Both the position numbers and the translations under genes were made by a program. The notes under the pieces are model-generated. The model was not told the DNA's origin. It did no database searches and saw only the letters and a program-made list of their open reading frames with translations. A DNA stretch of 64,000 nt from Fimbriimonadaceae bacterium. Its GTDB lineage: Bacteria > Armatimonadota > Fimbriimonadia > Fimbriimonadales > Fimbriimonadaceae. The stretch spans positions 1 to 64,000 of the forward strand of contig JAMLGR010000003.1 in assembly GCA_023957775.1 (NCBI GenBank), written 5' to 3'. This document shows positions 31,540 to 40,550 of the stretch, one piece after another (within the stretch, counting starts at the first letter, position 1; each line of letters begins with the position of its first letter).

Positions 31540-32154
31540 TTACGCCTTCTTGGCGCGACGTCGCAAGAGCGCTCCGGCGCCCAGGGCGAGGGCCACCATC
31601 GAGGCGGGCTCCGGAACCGGCGCCGCGCCCGTGTAGACGTGGTCCGCAAGGACGTAATCGTCCGCCGCGGAGACCGCGACGATGGACGCCGAGGTCAGGA
31701 CGTCGTTGCCAACCCAGCCGACGAACGTCTCGTTCGCGCCCACCGTCAGGGTGTTCGATTGGCCATTGCTCAGGTCGAGCGTGACATCGCCGGGAATGAA
31801 GTTGCCATCAAAGTCCGTATCCGACAGGTTCATGCCGAACGCCGTGACGGGGGCTCCGGTGAACGTGAAGTCGATCGGATCTTCGGGCGAGTTGGTGGAG
31901 AGCCCGCCGGGCAGCGAATAGAGTCCGTTGCTCGCGGCCGCGTCCCAGCCGTAACCGTTGCCCCCGGGGGCCGACCACGTGAGGTCTCCGCCAAGCGGGT
32001 TTCCGAAGCTCCAGCCGTCGAAGTTCTCCAGGTAGTACGTGCCGTCGATCGCGGCAAGGAACGAGGCCTCGTCGGTGAACCAGGTCGCGTGCGCGCCGGC
32101 GCTCGCGATCGTGAAGACCGCTCCAGCGGCCAGAAGTTTGATGGAATGATTCAT
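31540..32154 (-). CDS. PEP-CTERM sorting domain protein
   Basis: The 204-residue protein has a signal peptide (MNHSIKLLAAGAVFTIASAG, then AHA), a beta-rich body, and a C-terminal PEP-CTERM signal. The signal is VPEP followed by a hydrophobic helix (ASMVALALGAGALL) and RRRAKK. Exosortase would cleave the signal and pass the protein to the envelope or extracellular matrix. No exosortase gene lies in the window. GAGGGAG precedes the ATG. The upstream region holds a GCCTGCC/GGCAGGC hairpin and a 12-bp palindrome. Confidence 0.9.
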   Translation of the reverse strand: MNHSIKLLAAGAVFTIASAGAHATWFTDEASFLAAIDGTYYLENFDGWSFGNPLGGDLTWSAPGGNGYGWDAAASNGLYSLPGGLSTNSPEDPIDFTFTGAPVTAFGMNLSDTDFDGNFIPGDVTLDLSNGQSNTLTVGANETFVGWVGNDVLTSASIVAVSAADDYVLADHVYTGAAPVPEPASMVALALGAGALLRRRAKKA

Positions 32155-32211
32155 AGTTCTCCCTCTTTTCGGTGCCTGCCATCAAAGGCAGGCGAAGTCC
32201 AGTCGATCGTT

Positions 32212-32223
32212 CACTGTACAGTG
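32212..32223. promoter_or_regulatory. 12-bp palindrome between PEP-CTERM gene and rlmN
   Basis: CACTGTACAGTG is a perfect palindrome 58 bp upstream of the PEP-CTERM start and 113 bp upstream of rlmN. It may be an operator for either divergent gene; no regulator can be assigned. Confidence 0.35.
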
Positions 32224-32335
32224 TGTCGCGCCGTTTGTGGGATGTACCCCCTCGAAAACCGGCAGGATTGCTGCCAGATACAGCGAAAATACCGGGGTTT
32301 GCGCGGGGGGCCATGCGCTCTGCGGTTGAACTCCC

Positions 32336-33460
32336 ATGCCCGCACGACTCCGCATCCACGCTCCCGCAGGTACATTGAAGGGGTTGGTCGATCGTCATCC
32401 GAGTCTCGTGGGCATGTCCTCGTCGGAGCTTGCGCTGTTTCTCGGCGAACGCTCCGATGCCCGATGGCGCGGCAAGCAGATCGCCGCCTGGGTCTACGGA
32501 CGCGCCACATCGAGTTTTGGCGACATGACGGACCTCCCCCATGCGTTGCGCGAGACGCTGGCCGAGCGCGCGGTGGTCAACCCCCTGACCGTGGAGCGCC
32601 ACCTCCGGTCGACGGACGACGTGGACAAACTGCTCGTCCACGGTGGGGATGGCGAGGTCTTTGAGTGCGTCCTGCTCCCCTATCCGGACCGGGTTTCCTG
32701 CTGCATCTCCTCGCAAGTGGGCTGTCCGATGGGATGCACGTTTTGCGCCACGGGATTGGGCGGCTTCGACCGGAACTTGTCCGTGGGAGAGATCGTTGGC
32801 CAGTACCTGCTCCTCCAAGGGCTCTCCGAGCGCCGCGTTTCGCACGTCGTGTTCATGGGCATGGGCGAACCCCTGCTGAACCTCCAGAACGTGGTCAAAA
32901 GCCTGAAGCTTCTGCACGAGGAGGTCGGGCTCAGCTACCGCCATCTCACGGTCTCGACCGTGGGGCTGGTTCCGCAAATCTACGAGCTGGCCGACATGGG
33001 ACTTCCGATCCACCTGGCGCTTTCCCTGCACTCTCCTCGCGACGAGGTGCGTTCGCGGCTCATGCCCGTCAACCACCGGTGGCCGGTCCGCGAGGTCCTT
33101 TCGGCGATGCGCGCCTACCAGCGCGCGACAGGCCGCAAGATCACGATCGAATACCTGTTGATCGACGGCCTCAACGACACGGTCGAACAAGCCGACGAGT
33201 TGGCCCAACTGCTCCAAGGGGTGCCCTCGTTCGTCAACGTGATCCCCTTCAACCATGTCGATACGATCCAAGGCTACGCGCGCCCATCCCGCGCCAACGT
33301 CAGGGCGTTCAAGGCGGCGCTCGAGAAACGCGGCGTGAGCGTCGCGGAACGGGTCGAGCGGGGCCACGACATCGCAGCGGCCTGCGGGCAGCTTGCGGGA
33401 GAGCACACCGGCAGGTTTGCAAGGAGGGCGGCATCCGCGGCTTTGCCCTTGCGCTCGTGA
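32336..33460 (+). CDS. rlmN: 23S rRNA (adenine(2503)-C(2))-methyltransferase
   Basis: RlmN is a radical-SAM enzyme that methylates C2 of A2503 in 23S rRNA and A37 in some tRNAs. The 374-residue protein has the cluster motif CPMGCTFCATG (about residues 131-141), the SAM-binding FMGMGEPL, LALSLHSPRDEVRSRLMPVN, and the C-terminal RGHDIAAACGQL, with the Cys that forms the methyl-transfer intermediate. It heads a tightly overlapping run of Lpt-like genes: the next reading frame starts before its TGA. Confidence 0.93.
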   Translation: MPARLRIHAPAGTLKGLVDRHPSLVGMSSSELALFLGERSDARWRGKQIAAWVYGRATSSFGDMTDLPHALRETLAERAVVNPLTVERHLRSTDDVDKLLVHGGDGEVFECVLLPYPDRVSCCISSQVGCPMGCTFCATGLGGFDRNLSVGEIVGQYLLLQGLSERRVSHVVFMGMGEPLLNLQNVVKSLKLLHEEVGLSYRHLTVSTVGLVPQIYELADMGLPIHLALSLHSPRDEVRSRLMPVNHRWPVREVLSAMRAYQRATGRKITIEYLLIDGLNDTVEQADELAQLLQGVPSFVNVIPFNHVDTIQGYARPSRANVRAFKAALEKRGVSVAERVERGHDIAAACGQLAGEHTGRFARRAASAALPLRS

Positions 33461-33981
33461 GCGTGGCATTGGTGGCGTGCGGGACCTCTCCGCCGCGCCC
33501 GGGGGCCAAAGGGACGCCAAAACCTCCCGTCCCCGAGCGCACGGTCCATTCCGGCCCCGGGGAGGCCACGCGCCGGTCTGAAGAGGTCGGACGCCCGAAG
33601 GAGTGGACGCTCTCGTGGGAGTCGGCGGTCTTGGACGTTGGGTCCGATGGCGCAATCGGGGGATCCATGGCAAGGGTGTCAGGCGTCCTGTTCCGTGATG
33701 ACCAGCCTGCGAGCCATTTTTCCGCCGAGCGCGCGGAGGCGGACCGCGCCACGGGAATACTCAGGCTGGCGGGAGCCGTGCACGTGGTGTCCGAAGGTGA
33801 AGGGTCCGAATTGATGTGCGAGACATTGGAGTGGCGAGGCGAAGACCGCTTGATCGTGGCGCGGGGAAACGTCCGGGTCGAGAGCCCGGATTGGAAGATG
33901 GGTCCGGAGGGCGAACTCTGGGCCAACGCCGACCTGACACGAGTGGGGACGCCCGAAGAGTTCAAGGGAGGCAAGCCTTGA
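33433..33981 (+). CDS. LptC-like lipoprotein
   Basis: This frame encodes a small lipoprotein with a lipobox ending LVAC, followed by a Pro/Lys-rich linker and a beta-jelly-roll-like part (VLDVGSDGAIGGSMARVSGVLF, AERAEADRATGILRLAGAVHV) resembling LptC/OstA repeats. Its position before lptA and lptB supports an LptC role, bridging the inner-membrane LptBFG complex and LptA. The start is unusual. AAGGAGG at 33421-33427 is ideally placed for an ATC codon at 33433, giving MRGFALALVSVALVAC and 182 residues. The only standard start, GTG 33457 (overlapping the rlmN stop as GTGA), would leave a signal peptide of just seven residues. Confidence 0.7.
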   Translation: MRGFALALVSVALVACGTSPPRPGAKGTPKPPVPERTVHSGPGEATRRSEEVGRPKEWTLSWESAVLDVGSDGAIGGSMARVSGVLFRDDQPASHFSAERAEADRATGILRLAGAVHVVSEGEGSELMCETLEWRGEDRLIVARGNVRVESPDWKMGPEGELWANADLTRVGTPEEFKGGKP

Positions 33982-34781
33982 GGAGATTCAGAACCGGGTT
34001 CCTGTGTGCGCTGGTCCCGATCGTCGCCTTCGCGGCACAGGATGTGACGGTCAACTTCCAGGACCGCGCGCGCAACATGACCCTGAAGCGCTTTGACGGG
34101 TTCGTGATCACCACTCAGAAGGACGGATCGTTGGCGTTCAGCGGCTCGGGTTCCCCAGCGGTGGGCGAGTGGCGTTCCCAGGGCCTGACGATCGAGGCCC
34201 GCGTGTGGAAGGGACGGGCGACCAAGGGAGACGGCAAGGCCTACCTGCTGGAAACGGCAGACGTGCAGGGGGCGGTCGTCGTTCAAGCGGCTGCCGACGG
34301 CAAGCCCGTGATCTTGCGAACGCCGCGGGCCACCTTCGACGGGCCGGCGCGGCGGGTGGCGTGTCCGGGCGCGCTCACGATCGAGCAGACGACGGCAAAC
34401 GGCACGATCACCGCCAAGGGCGCCTCGGGTTACGCGGAACTCTTCGAGTCGCAGCCCGCATCGGCGCCGAGCCTGCTGCGCAAGGCGGGCTTGGGGGGTC
34501 CCGTGCACCTTGAGATGCGCACCCGCAAAGTGGTGGACAAAGTCGAGCGCGTTCAGACGCTGACCGCAGACGCGGCGCAACTGGAATACGATGCGCTGGC
34601 CCGCACCGTGACCTTGAGCGGGGGAGTCTTCCTGAGCGGGGACGACGACGTGATGACCGCCGACGCCCGCGGCGCCGCGGCCGTCATCACCCTGGACGCG
34701 ACCGGAAAGCCGATCCGCGTCGAGATGAAGGGCGATCCGGGCGTTTCGCACCTGACCCGCCGCGGGGGAGGGGCGCGTTGA
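33978..34781 (+). CDS. LptA/OstA-domain protein
   Basis: A TTG start overlapping the previous stop as TTGA, with AAGGGAGG six bases upstream, yields 267 residues. An N-terminal leader (MRRFRTGFLCALVPIVAFAAQ) is followed by tandem OstA-like beta repeats that read as alternating strand pairs (NMTLKRFDGFVITTQKDGSL, AQLEYDALARTVTLSGGVFL). LptA proteins form the periplasmic bridge that carries LPS from the inner to the outer membrane. At 267 residues it is longer than the enterobacterial LptA. The next gene, lptB, again overlaps as TTGA. Confidence 0.82.
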   Translation: MRRFRTGFLCALVPIVAFAAQDVTVNFQDRARNMTLKRFDGFVITTQKDGSLAFSGSGSPAVGEWRSQGLTIEARVWKGRATKGDGKAYLLETADVQGAVVVQAAADGKPVILRTPRATFDGPARRVACPGALTIEQTTANGTITAKGASGYAELFESQPASAPSLLRKAGLGGPVHLEMRTRKVVDKVERVQTLTADAAQLEYDALARTVTLSGGVFLSGDDDVMTADARGAAAVITLDATGKPIRVEMKGDPGVSHLTRRGGGAR

Positions 34782-35521
34782 AGATCCGCGCGGCCGGGCT
34801 CGTCAAGGCCTACCGCGGACGGCGCGTGGTCGACCACGTCACCTTCGAGATCTCCCAGGGAGAGATCGTGGGTTTGCTGGGCCCGAACGGGGCGGGGAAG
34901 ACCACGACGTTCTACATGGTCACCGGCCTGGTCCGCCCCAACGAGGGAACCGTGCATCTCGATGACACGGACGTCACGCACTGGCCGATGTTCAAGCGCG
35001 CGCGGGCCGGCGTGGGCTACCTTCCGCAAGAGCCCAGCGTGTTCCGGAAGTTGAGCGTCGAAGACAATCTGCGGCTCGTGCTGGAGCTTGCGGGCCGTTC
35101 GCGCAAGGAGATCGACGCCAAGGTCGAGGAGCTTGCCGAAGAGCTGCACATCACGCGCATTCTCAGAAGCGCGGGCAACGTGCTGTCCGGAGGGGAGCGG
35201 CGGCGCGTCGAGATCGCCCGCGCCCTTGCCACCGAACCCAAGTTCATCCTCCTCGACGAGCCGTTCACGGGCATCGACCCGGTCACGATCGAGGAGATCC
35301 AAGAGATCGTGTTTCGGCTCAAAGACCAAGATATCGGCATCCTGATCACCGATCACAACGTCGCTGCGACGTTCGGGATCACCGATCGCAACTACATCCT
35401 CATCGACGGGAAGATCATCGCGCAGGGAAGCGGCCGCGAGATCTCCGCCGATCCGAAGGTGCGCAGCCACTATCTCGGGCAGCAGTTCCGTTCGGACAGC
35501 CTCCCCGAGGACCGGGCATGA
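34778..35521 (+). CDS. lptB: LPS export ABC transporter ATP-binding protein LptB
   Basis: The 247-residue ATPase has Walker A GPNGAGKTTTF (about 35-45), Q-loop YLPQEPSVFRKLSVEDN, signature LSGGERRRVEIARAL, Walker B FILLDEPFTGIDP and switch His in LITDHNV. This is the LptB subgroup pattern (GVGYLPQE and DPVTIEEIQ). It powers LPS extraction by LptFG. Its start is TTG overlapping the lptA stop, with GGAGGG upstream, and its TGA overlaps the ATG of lptF. Confidence 0.95.
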   Translation: MKIRAAGLVKAYRGRRVVDHVTFEISQGEIVGLLGPNGAGKTTTFYMVTGLVRPNEGTVHLDDTDVTHWPMFKRARAGVGYLPQEPSVFRKLSVEDNLRLVLELAGRSRKEIDAKVEELAEELHITRILRSAGNVLSGGERRRVEIARALATEPKFILLDEPFTGIDPVTIEEIQEIVFRLKDQDIGILITDHNVAATFGITDRNYILIDGKIIAQGSGREISADPKVRSHYLGQQFRSDSLPEDRA

Positions 35522-36627
35522 GGCGGATCGACCGCCTGATCCTCGGCGAGTTGATCGGGCCCTGGCTGTTCGGCACGGCCATCTTCACCGTGCTCATCAT
35601 GGCGGGCACGTACCTGTTCAAGATCACGGATTACATGGCCCAGGGCGTTCCGTTCGGGACCGTCATCGAGTTGACCCTGCTGCTGCTGCCCGGGGTCATG
35701 GCCAAGACGTTTTCGATGGCGGCGCTCCTCGCCGCGCTCTTGGCCTTCGGGCGACTCAGCAGCGACAGCGAAATCGTGGCCCTCAAGGCGGCTGGGGCAA
35801 GCTTGGGACGCATGATGATGCCGGTGGCGGCGTTTGGCCTCGTGATCTCGCTGGTGACGTTCTGGTTCAACGAGACGCTGGTTCCCGGAGCGGCCATGCG
35901 CGCGACCTCGTTGCAGACCGATGTGGCGAAGCAGCTCAAGGGGACGTCGCTGCAACCGATCGGACAACCCGTGTACGAGGGCGGAGTGCTCAAGGCGATG
36001 GTCGTAGCTCGAGACTTCAGCCTTCGCGCGAGGACGCTGAGGGGAGCCCAGATCACGACGTACGACGCGCAGGGCGATCCCACGTTCGTGCTGTTTGCAA
36101 ACGAACTGGAGTATCAAGGGCCAGACAATTGGCGGTTGCGCGGTGGCGGTCGGTTGCTCTCCGCGGACGGGCGGACCTTGGTGTATATCGACGGGGACGC
36201 CTGGCCCGAACAGATCGAGAAGCTTTCGCTGACTTTCGAAGACTTGGTGGCTGGGATGATCAAGGACCTCGACTCGCTCAGCATGAAGCAGATGCGGGAG
36301 CAGATCAAACGGGCGAGGGAGAACACGCGGATCAGTCCGGGCCAGATCGCCAATCTGGAGTACGGCTACTACAACAAGATCACGCTTCCCCTGGCCGCGT
36401 TGATCTTCGGCTTGGTGGGTGCTCCGTTGGGCATCCGGAACCACCGAACGGGGGCCGCCGCCGGTTTCTGGCTGTCCGTGGTGATTATTTTCGGGTACAT
36501 GTTGTTAACGAACTTCATGGCCATTTACGCCCAAGGAGGGGCGATCCCACCGTACGCGGCCAGTTTCACCCCTTTGCTCTTGGGCTTGATTTTCGCGGCG
36601 GTGACGATTCGTATGAAGAATCGGTAA
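35518..36627 (+). CDS. LptF/LptG family permease
   Basis: The 369-residue protein has the YjgP/YjgQ layout: three membrane helices in the first 110 residues (starting MRRIDRLILGELIGPWLFG), a periplasmic jelly-roll domain of about 160 residues, and three helices at the C-terminus (LPLAALIFGLVGAPLGIRN onward). It would form the transmembrane part of the LPS exporter with LptB. Only one such gene is present, so the second half-transporter is encoded elsewhere or the protein forms a homodimer. It is the fifth gene of the rlmN-lpt run. Confidence 0.92.
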   Translation: MRRIDRLILGELIGPWLFGTAIFTVLIMAGTYLFKITDYMAQGVPFGTVIELTLLLLPGVMAKTFSMAALLAALLAFGRLSSDSEIVALKAAGASLGRMMMPVAAFGLVISLVTFWFNETLVPGAAMRATSLQTDVAKQLKGTSLQPIGQPVYEGGVLKAMVVARDFSLRARTLRGAQITTYDAQGDPTFVLFANELEYQGPDNWRLRGGGRLLSADGRTLVYIDGDAWPEQIEKLSLTFEDLVAGMIKDLDSLSMKQMREQIKRARENTRISPGQIANLEYGYYNKITLPLAALIFGLVGAPLGIRNHRTGAAAGFWLSVVIIFGYMLLTNFMAIYAQGGAIPPYAASFTPLLLGLIFAAVTIRMKNR

Positions 36628-36637
36628 GGGACGAACG

Positions 36638-38137
36638 TTGGATCTGACCAGTATTGGCTTTGTGGGATTGGTTATCGTGCTGGGAGGCATTATCGCCTTC
36701 TACGCGGACCGTCTTGGCCGGTACCTCGGCAAGAAGCGGCTTCGGCTCCTCGGTCTCCGCCCCCGCCATACCGCGGCAGTGTTGACGGTGGGAGCGGGCG
36801 TGCTCATTCCCCTGGTGACGGTCGCGATCGTGTTTGCGGCCAGTCAGGACGTTCGGCTGTGGCTGATCGAGGGCCGGCAGGCGATCGAACAGGTCAAGGT
36901 GTTGCGCGGCGAAGTCGGCACCCTGAAATCGCAAGGCACCGAGCTGGACCAGCAGATCCAATCCAAGACCACCCAAGTGGCGGAACTGGACGCGAAGTTG
37001 CAGCAATCCTTGGCGGACCTCAAGAAGTTTCGCGACGCCGCCGCGGTGTCGGCGGAGCGCGCGCGCCAGGCGGGGCTCAAGGTCGCGGCGCTGACCAGGC
37101 AGGCAAAAAACCTCACCGAGTCGCTGACCAAGCAGGCGGCGGCGTTGGCTGCGACGACCAAGGATCTCGGGTCGGCCGAAGCGGACCTGGTCAAAGCGCG
37201 CCAAGAGTACAAAGGCTTGAGCGACGCTTTCGCGATCCTCCAGAAGGAGCAGAACGACGCGTACGTCGAGAACCGGCGGCTGGGCATGGAGAACGATCAG
37301 CTCATTCGGGACTCGGAGAGGCTCAAGCAGGACATCTCTGGCCTTTCGGCCGACAAGGAGCGGCTCTTGGCCGAGCAGGAACGTCTCAGCAAGGACCTGG
37401 GCGACACCAAGGGAGAGCTCGAAAGGGGCAAGCTCGAACTCGACGACCTTCGCGCGCGGCTCTCGACCGCCTCGAACATGCTCGCGCAGAACCTCAATGC
37501 GAGCCGCACCATGCCGCTCACGTTCGCCATGGGCGAGGAGTTGGCCCGGCTGTCCGTCCCGAACAACCTCACCGAAGAGGCGGCCCGCGCCGCCTTGACG
37601 AGCCTGTTGCGCTCCGCGAGGATCCTCGCGGACCAGCGCGGGGCACGGGGCGACCCCTCGTGCGGCCTGTGGTACCGCGAAACGCCCGACCGCATCGTCA
37701 CGATCGAGGAGCAGGAGAATGCGATCGTCAAAGGGATCACCGGTCAACGGGACGACCTGGTGCTGATCGCGTCCTCGATGCTCAACGCGTTCCAGGGGGA
37801 GTTCGTGGCGCTCGACGTCAAGGCCTACCGCAATCCCATCGTGTACCAAGAGGGACAGGTCGTCGCGGAGGGCCGGATCAACGGGCAGCAGTCGGAGGAC
37901 CGGGTTCTGCAGCAGATCAACGAGTTCCTGACCGGGACCGTTCGCCCCAAGGCTTTGGAGGCCAAGATGATCCCGGTGCGCGGCGCGAGCAGCCCGCTCG
38001 GAGAAGTGTCGCAGGAGGATGTGCTCGCCTTGATGCGCCAGATCCTCCAGGTATCGCGGGAGGTCCGGGTCCAGGCGTTGGCGGCCCAGACGACGCGCGC
38101 CGCGGATTCGCTCAAACTCACCTTCCGACTCCGTTGA
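36638..38137 (+). CDS. DUF3084-type coiled-coil membrane protein
   Basis: The 499-residue protein has two N-terminal membrane helices (TSIGFVGLVIVLGGIIAFYADRL and HTAAVLTVGAGVLIPLVTVAIVFAA), then a long coiled coil (about 80-285), and a C-terminal globular region with SRTMPLTFAMGEELAR. The layout matches the DUF3084 family of cyanobacteria and relatives, of unknown function. A TTG start at 36638 follows TAAGGG and lies 10 bp after lptF, so it continues that operon. A RuvC-fold gene follows, a neighbour pairing I recall from other DUF3084 loci. Confidence 0.78.
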   Translation: MDLTSIGFVGLVIVLGGIIAFYADRLGRYLGKKRLRLLGLRPRHTAAVLTVGAGVLIPLVTVAIVFAASQDVRLWLIEGRQAIEQVKVLRGEVGTLKSQGTELDQQIQSKTTQVAELDAKLQQSLADLKKFRDAAAVSAERARQAGLKVAALTRQAKNLTESLTKQAAALAATTKDLGSAEADLVKARQEYKGLSDAFAILQKEQNDAYVENRRLGMENDQLIRDSERLKQDISGLSADKERLLAEQERLSKDLGDTKGELERGKLELDDLRARLSTASNMLAQNLNASRTMPLTFAMGEELARLSVPNNLTEEAARAALTSLLRSARILADQRGARGDPSCGLWYRETPDRIVTIEEQENAIVKGITGQRDDLVLIASSMLNAFQGEFVALDVKAYRNPIVYQEGQVVAEGRINGQQSEDRVLQQINEFLTGTVRPKALEAKMIPVRGASSPLGEVSQEDVLALMRQILQVSREVRVQALAAQTTRAADSLKLTFRLR

Positions 38138-38179
38138 GCGTCGCCGGGCCTCCCTTGGGTGGGCCATCATCGAGACAAC

Positions 38180-38593
38180 ATGGATGTGAAGACCGTTTTG
38201 GCCGTGGATCCGGGGAGTTCCAAATGCGGGTTCGCCCTCGTTCGGCGGGAGGCCGAAGGGCATTTGACGTTGCTCTGGCGGGGAGTGTTCGGCAAAGACG
38301 AGATCGCCAAACGGATCGACGAGGCGAATGCGGTTCAGCACTTCAACATGGTCATCGTAGGCGCCGGGACTCGCTCGCGAGACGTCGTGAACGCGATCCG
38401 GGACGCGATGCCGAGCGTCGGCGTGCTGGTCGTGGACGAGAAGAACACGACGCTGGAGGCACGCGAGCGCTACTGGGAGCACCATCGGCGCCGCGGGTGG
38501 AGACGGTTCCTGCCGTCGACGATGCAGGTTCCGCCCGATCCGGTGGACGACTTCGTCGCGCTGATCCTGGCCGAGAGGGTGTTGCTCGCCTGA
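38180..38593 (+). CDS. RuvC/YqgF-like RNase H-fold protein
   Basis: This 137-residue protein starts MDVKTVLAVDPGSSKCGFALV, the first strand and acidic residue of the RNase H/RuvC fold. It has a second acidic strand at VLVVDEKNTTLEARERYW, and a C-terminal PPDPVDDFVALILAERVL with the paired Asp residues of RuvC-type nucleases. It may resolve branched DNA or process RNA; the substrate cannot be read. It lies 42 bp after the DUF3084 gene. Confidence 0.72.
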   Translation: MDVKTVLAVDPGSSKCGFALVRREAEGHLTLLWRGVFGKDEIAKRIDEANAVQHFNMVIVGAGTRSRDVVNAIRDAMPSVGVLVVDEKNTTLEARERYWEHHRRRGWRRFLPSTMQVPPDPVDDFVALILAERVLLA

Positions 38594-38611
38594 GCGCTGG
38601 AAGAGAATCCA

Positions 38612-39094
38612 ATGAGTGAAACTCCCAGCGGACCCCGGTCGATCCATCCTGCGATTCAAGGCGTCTGGAGGTTCTCCGCGGCGACCACCAGTGTGTTCCT
38701 CGTCGCGGGCGCCGCCCTTTTCGAGGGTCTGGTCTTGATGCCGATCCATGGGTGGCCCTTTCGGGTACCCGTCGTGCTCCCGGGCGTCTTTGTGGCGCTC
38801 GGCATCCTCTCGCAGTGGATGGTTCGGAGGCAGTGGCAGCGATGGACCTACGAGGTGCGCGAACACGACTTGGTGCTCTCGTGGGGAGTGATCTGGCAAA
38901 CGCGCCGCGTGGTCGCTCGCGACCGGATTCAGCACCTCGACATCAACTCGGGGCCGCTCGATCGTCGCTTTGGGCTCGTCCAAGTCGTCGTCTACGTCGC
39001 TGGGGGGTCCGTTGGCGCCATTCCAGGCTTAACCCCCCAAGAAGCGGAGTTGCTGCGATCCGTTCTCCTGGCCGGACGCGGGGACGACGTGTGA
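38612..39094 (+). CDS. bacterial PH-domain membrane protein (YdbS-like)
   Basis: The 160-residue protein has two membrane helices (ATTSVFLVAGAALFEGLVL and VPVVLPGVFVALGIL) followed by a bPH2 domain (RWTYEVREHDLVLSWGVIWQTRRVVARDRIQHLDI). It resembles YdbS, which in Bacillus pairs with YdbT, as here with the next gene (overlap GTGA). The role in other bacteria is linked to envelope or antibiotic stress but remains undefined. Confidence 0.83.
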   Translation: MSETPSGPRSIHPAIQGVWRFSAATTSVFLVAGAALFEGLVLMPIHGWPFRVPVVLPGVFVALGILSQWMVRRQWQRWTYEVREHDLVLSWGVIWQTRRVVARDRIQHLDINSGPLDRRFGLVQVVVYVAGGSVGAIPGLTPQEAELLRSVLLAGRGDDV

Positions 39095-40518
39095 CGGGCA
39101 TGCGGCGGTTGCATGGGGCCACGATGCTGGTGGAGGCGATCGAGTTCCTCCGCCGCTTCCTCTTTACCGTGATCGTCGTGCTGGCCGCGGGATCCAGGCG
39201 CGAGGGCATGGGTGAGATCGTGATCGCGGGCGTGGGTGCGCTCACCGTCGCCGTGTCCGTCTTCCGGTACGCGACGACCCGCTACGGATTCGAGGGAGCG
39301 GCGTTTGTCGTCACCTCCGGGCTCGTGTGGAAGCAGAACCGAACGATCCCGCTTGCCCGCATCCAAAACGTGAACGTCCAGCGCAACGTGCTTCACAGGA
39401 TCCTCGGAGTCAGCCAGGTCGACATCCAAACGGCGAGCGGCTCGGCTGCCGAAGCCAGCCTCAAGGTGCTTTCCGAGGCCGACGCCCAAGAGCTGAAGCA
39501 TGCTCTGCTCGGCCAAACGCCCGGTCCGGCGTTCGAGGTTCGGGAGACTCCGCCCTCGCTCTTTCAGGTCGAACTGCGCGATCTCATGTTGGCGGGTGCG
39601 TTTCAAAATCGGTCGTTGTACTTGGTGTTCGCGGTGCTCGGGTTGATGCAGGGGCCCGAGCTGATGGGCTTCGTGCGCCGCGCCTCGGGCCCCGCAACCC
39701 ACCTTGCCCGCAGCTTGGGAGTCGGCGCCTTGGTGCTCGCCGGCTTTCTGCTGCTTCTCGTCGGGTGGTTCCTCGCCATCGCGGGCACCGTGACGAAGTA
39801 CTACGGCTTCCACATCGCGCGCCACGAGAAGGGGCTCAAGGTGGGTTTCGGGCTCCTCACCCAGATCGAGCACGTCATTCCGCTGCGCCGAGTGCAGTAT
39901 GTGAGGGTCGTGCAGCCCTGGCTCTATCGGCTCCTCGGTCTGTGCGAAATGGATGTGGCGACCGCGGGTTCGTTCGGCAAGGAGGAGGGTGGGGGCACGA
40001 CCAAGCTCGCGCCGGTCGTGCGCGAAGAGAACGCGGGGCGCCTGGGTCGGCACGTGTTCGCCGACCTTCCCTTGGGGGAGGTGGAGTGGTCGGGTGTCAG
40101 CCCGCTCACCATTCGACGCGGGTTTCTCGCCATTTTCTGGCCGTGTCTGCTTGGAACGGGGCTGTTGGCTAGGACGCTCGGCCCGTGGATGGGCGCCCTG
40201 CTCCCCGTGTTCCTCGCGCTGGGCTGGATCTATGCCAGGAAACGGCATGCCGCACTGGGCTACGCCATCCGGGAACGGTTTCTCTGCGTGCGAGGCGGCG
40301 TCCTCAAGCGCTCGATCGTGTTCATCCCTCTCGAGCGCGTCCAGTACGTCGAGGCCGGGTCGAGCCCCTTTCAACGGGCGCTGGGGTTGGCGACGTTGCG
40401 CGTGCGTACGGCTTCCTCGTTTGCGACCCCCGACGCCGTCATCCCCGATCTCCCGGCACCCGTCGCGCACCGGCTTCAGGACGAGATCGTGAAAGGGGCG
40501 CGCGTCTCAGGGCTCTAG
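39091..40518 (+). CDS. bacterial PH-domain membrane protein (YdbT-like)
   Basis: The 475-residue protein (GTG 39091, overlapping the previous stop) carries three bPH2 domains between pairs of membrane helices. The domain cores are YGFEGAAFVVTSGLVWKQNRTIPLARIQNVNVQ, YGFHIARHEKGLKVGFGLLTQIEHVIPLRRVQYVRV and LGYAIRERFLCVRGGVLKRSIVFIPLERVQYVEA. This is the YdbT arrangement. The repeated I/V-P-L-x-R-I/V-Q motif marks each domain. Function is unknown; it probably forms a complex with the upstream protein. Confidence 0.85.
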   Translation: MTGMRRLHGATMLVEAIEFLRRFLFTVIVVLAAGSRREGMGEIVIAGVGALTVAVSVFRYATTRYGFEGAAFVVTSGLVWKQNRTIPLARIQNVNVQRNVLHRILGVSQVDIQTASGSAAEASLKVLSEADAQELKHALLGQTPGPAFEVRETPPSLFQVELRDLMLAGAFQNRSLYLVFAVLGLMQGPELMGFVRRASGPATHLARSLGVGALVLAGFLLLLVGWFLAIAGTVTKYYGFHIARHEKGLKVGFGLLTQIEHVIPLRRVQYVRVVQPWLYRLLGLCEMDVATAGSFGKEEGGGTTKLAPVVREENAGRLGRHVFADLPLGEVEWSGVSPLTIRRGFLAIFWPCLLGTGLLARTLGPWMGALLPVFLALGWIYARKRHAALGYAIRERFLCVRGGVLKRSIVFIPLERVQYVEAGSSPFQRALGLATLRVRTASSFATPDAVIPDLPAPVAHRLQDEIVKGARVSGL

Positions 40519-40550
40519 AGCGCTTCGCGAGGGGTACCCTGTGCCCTTCG

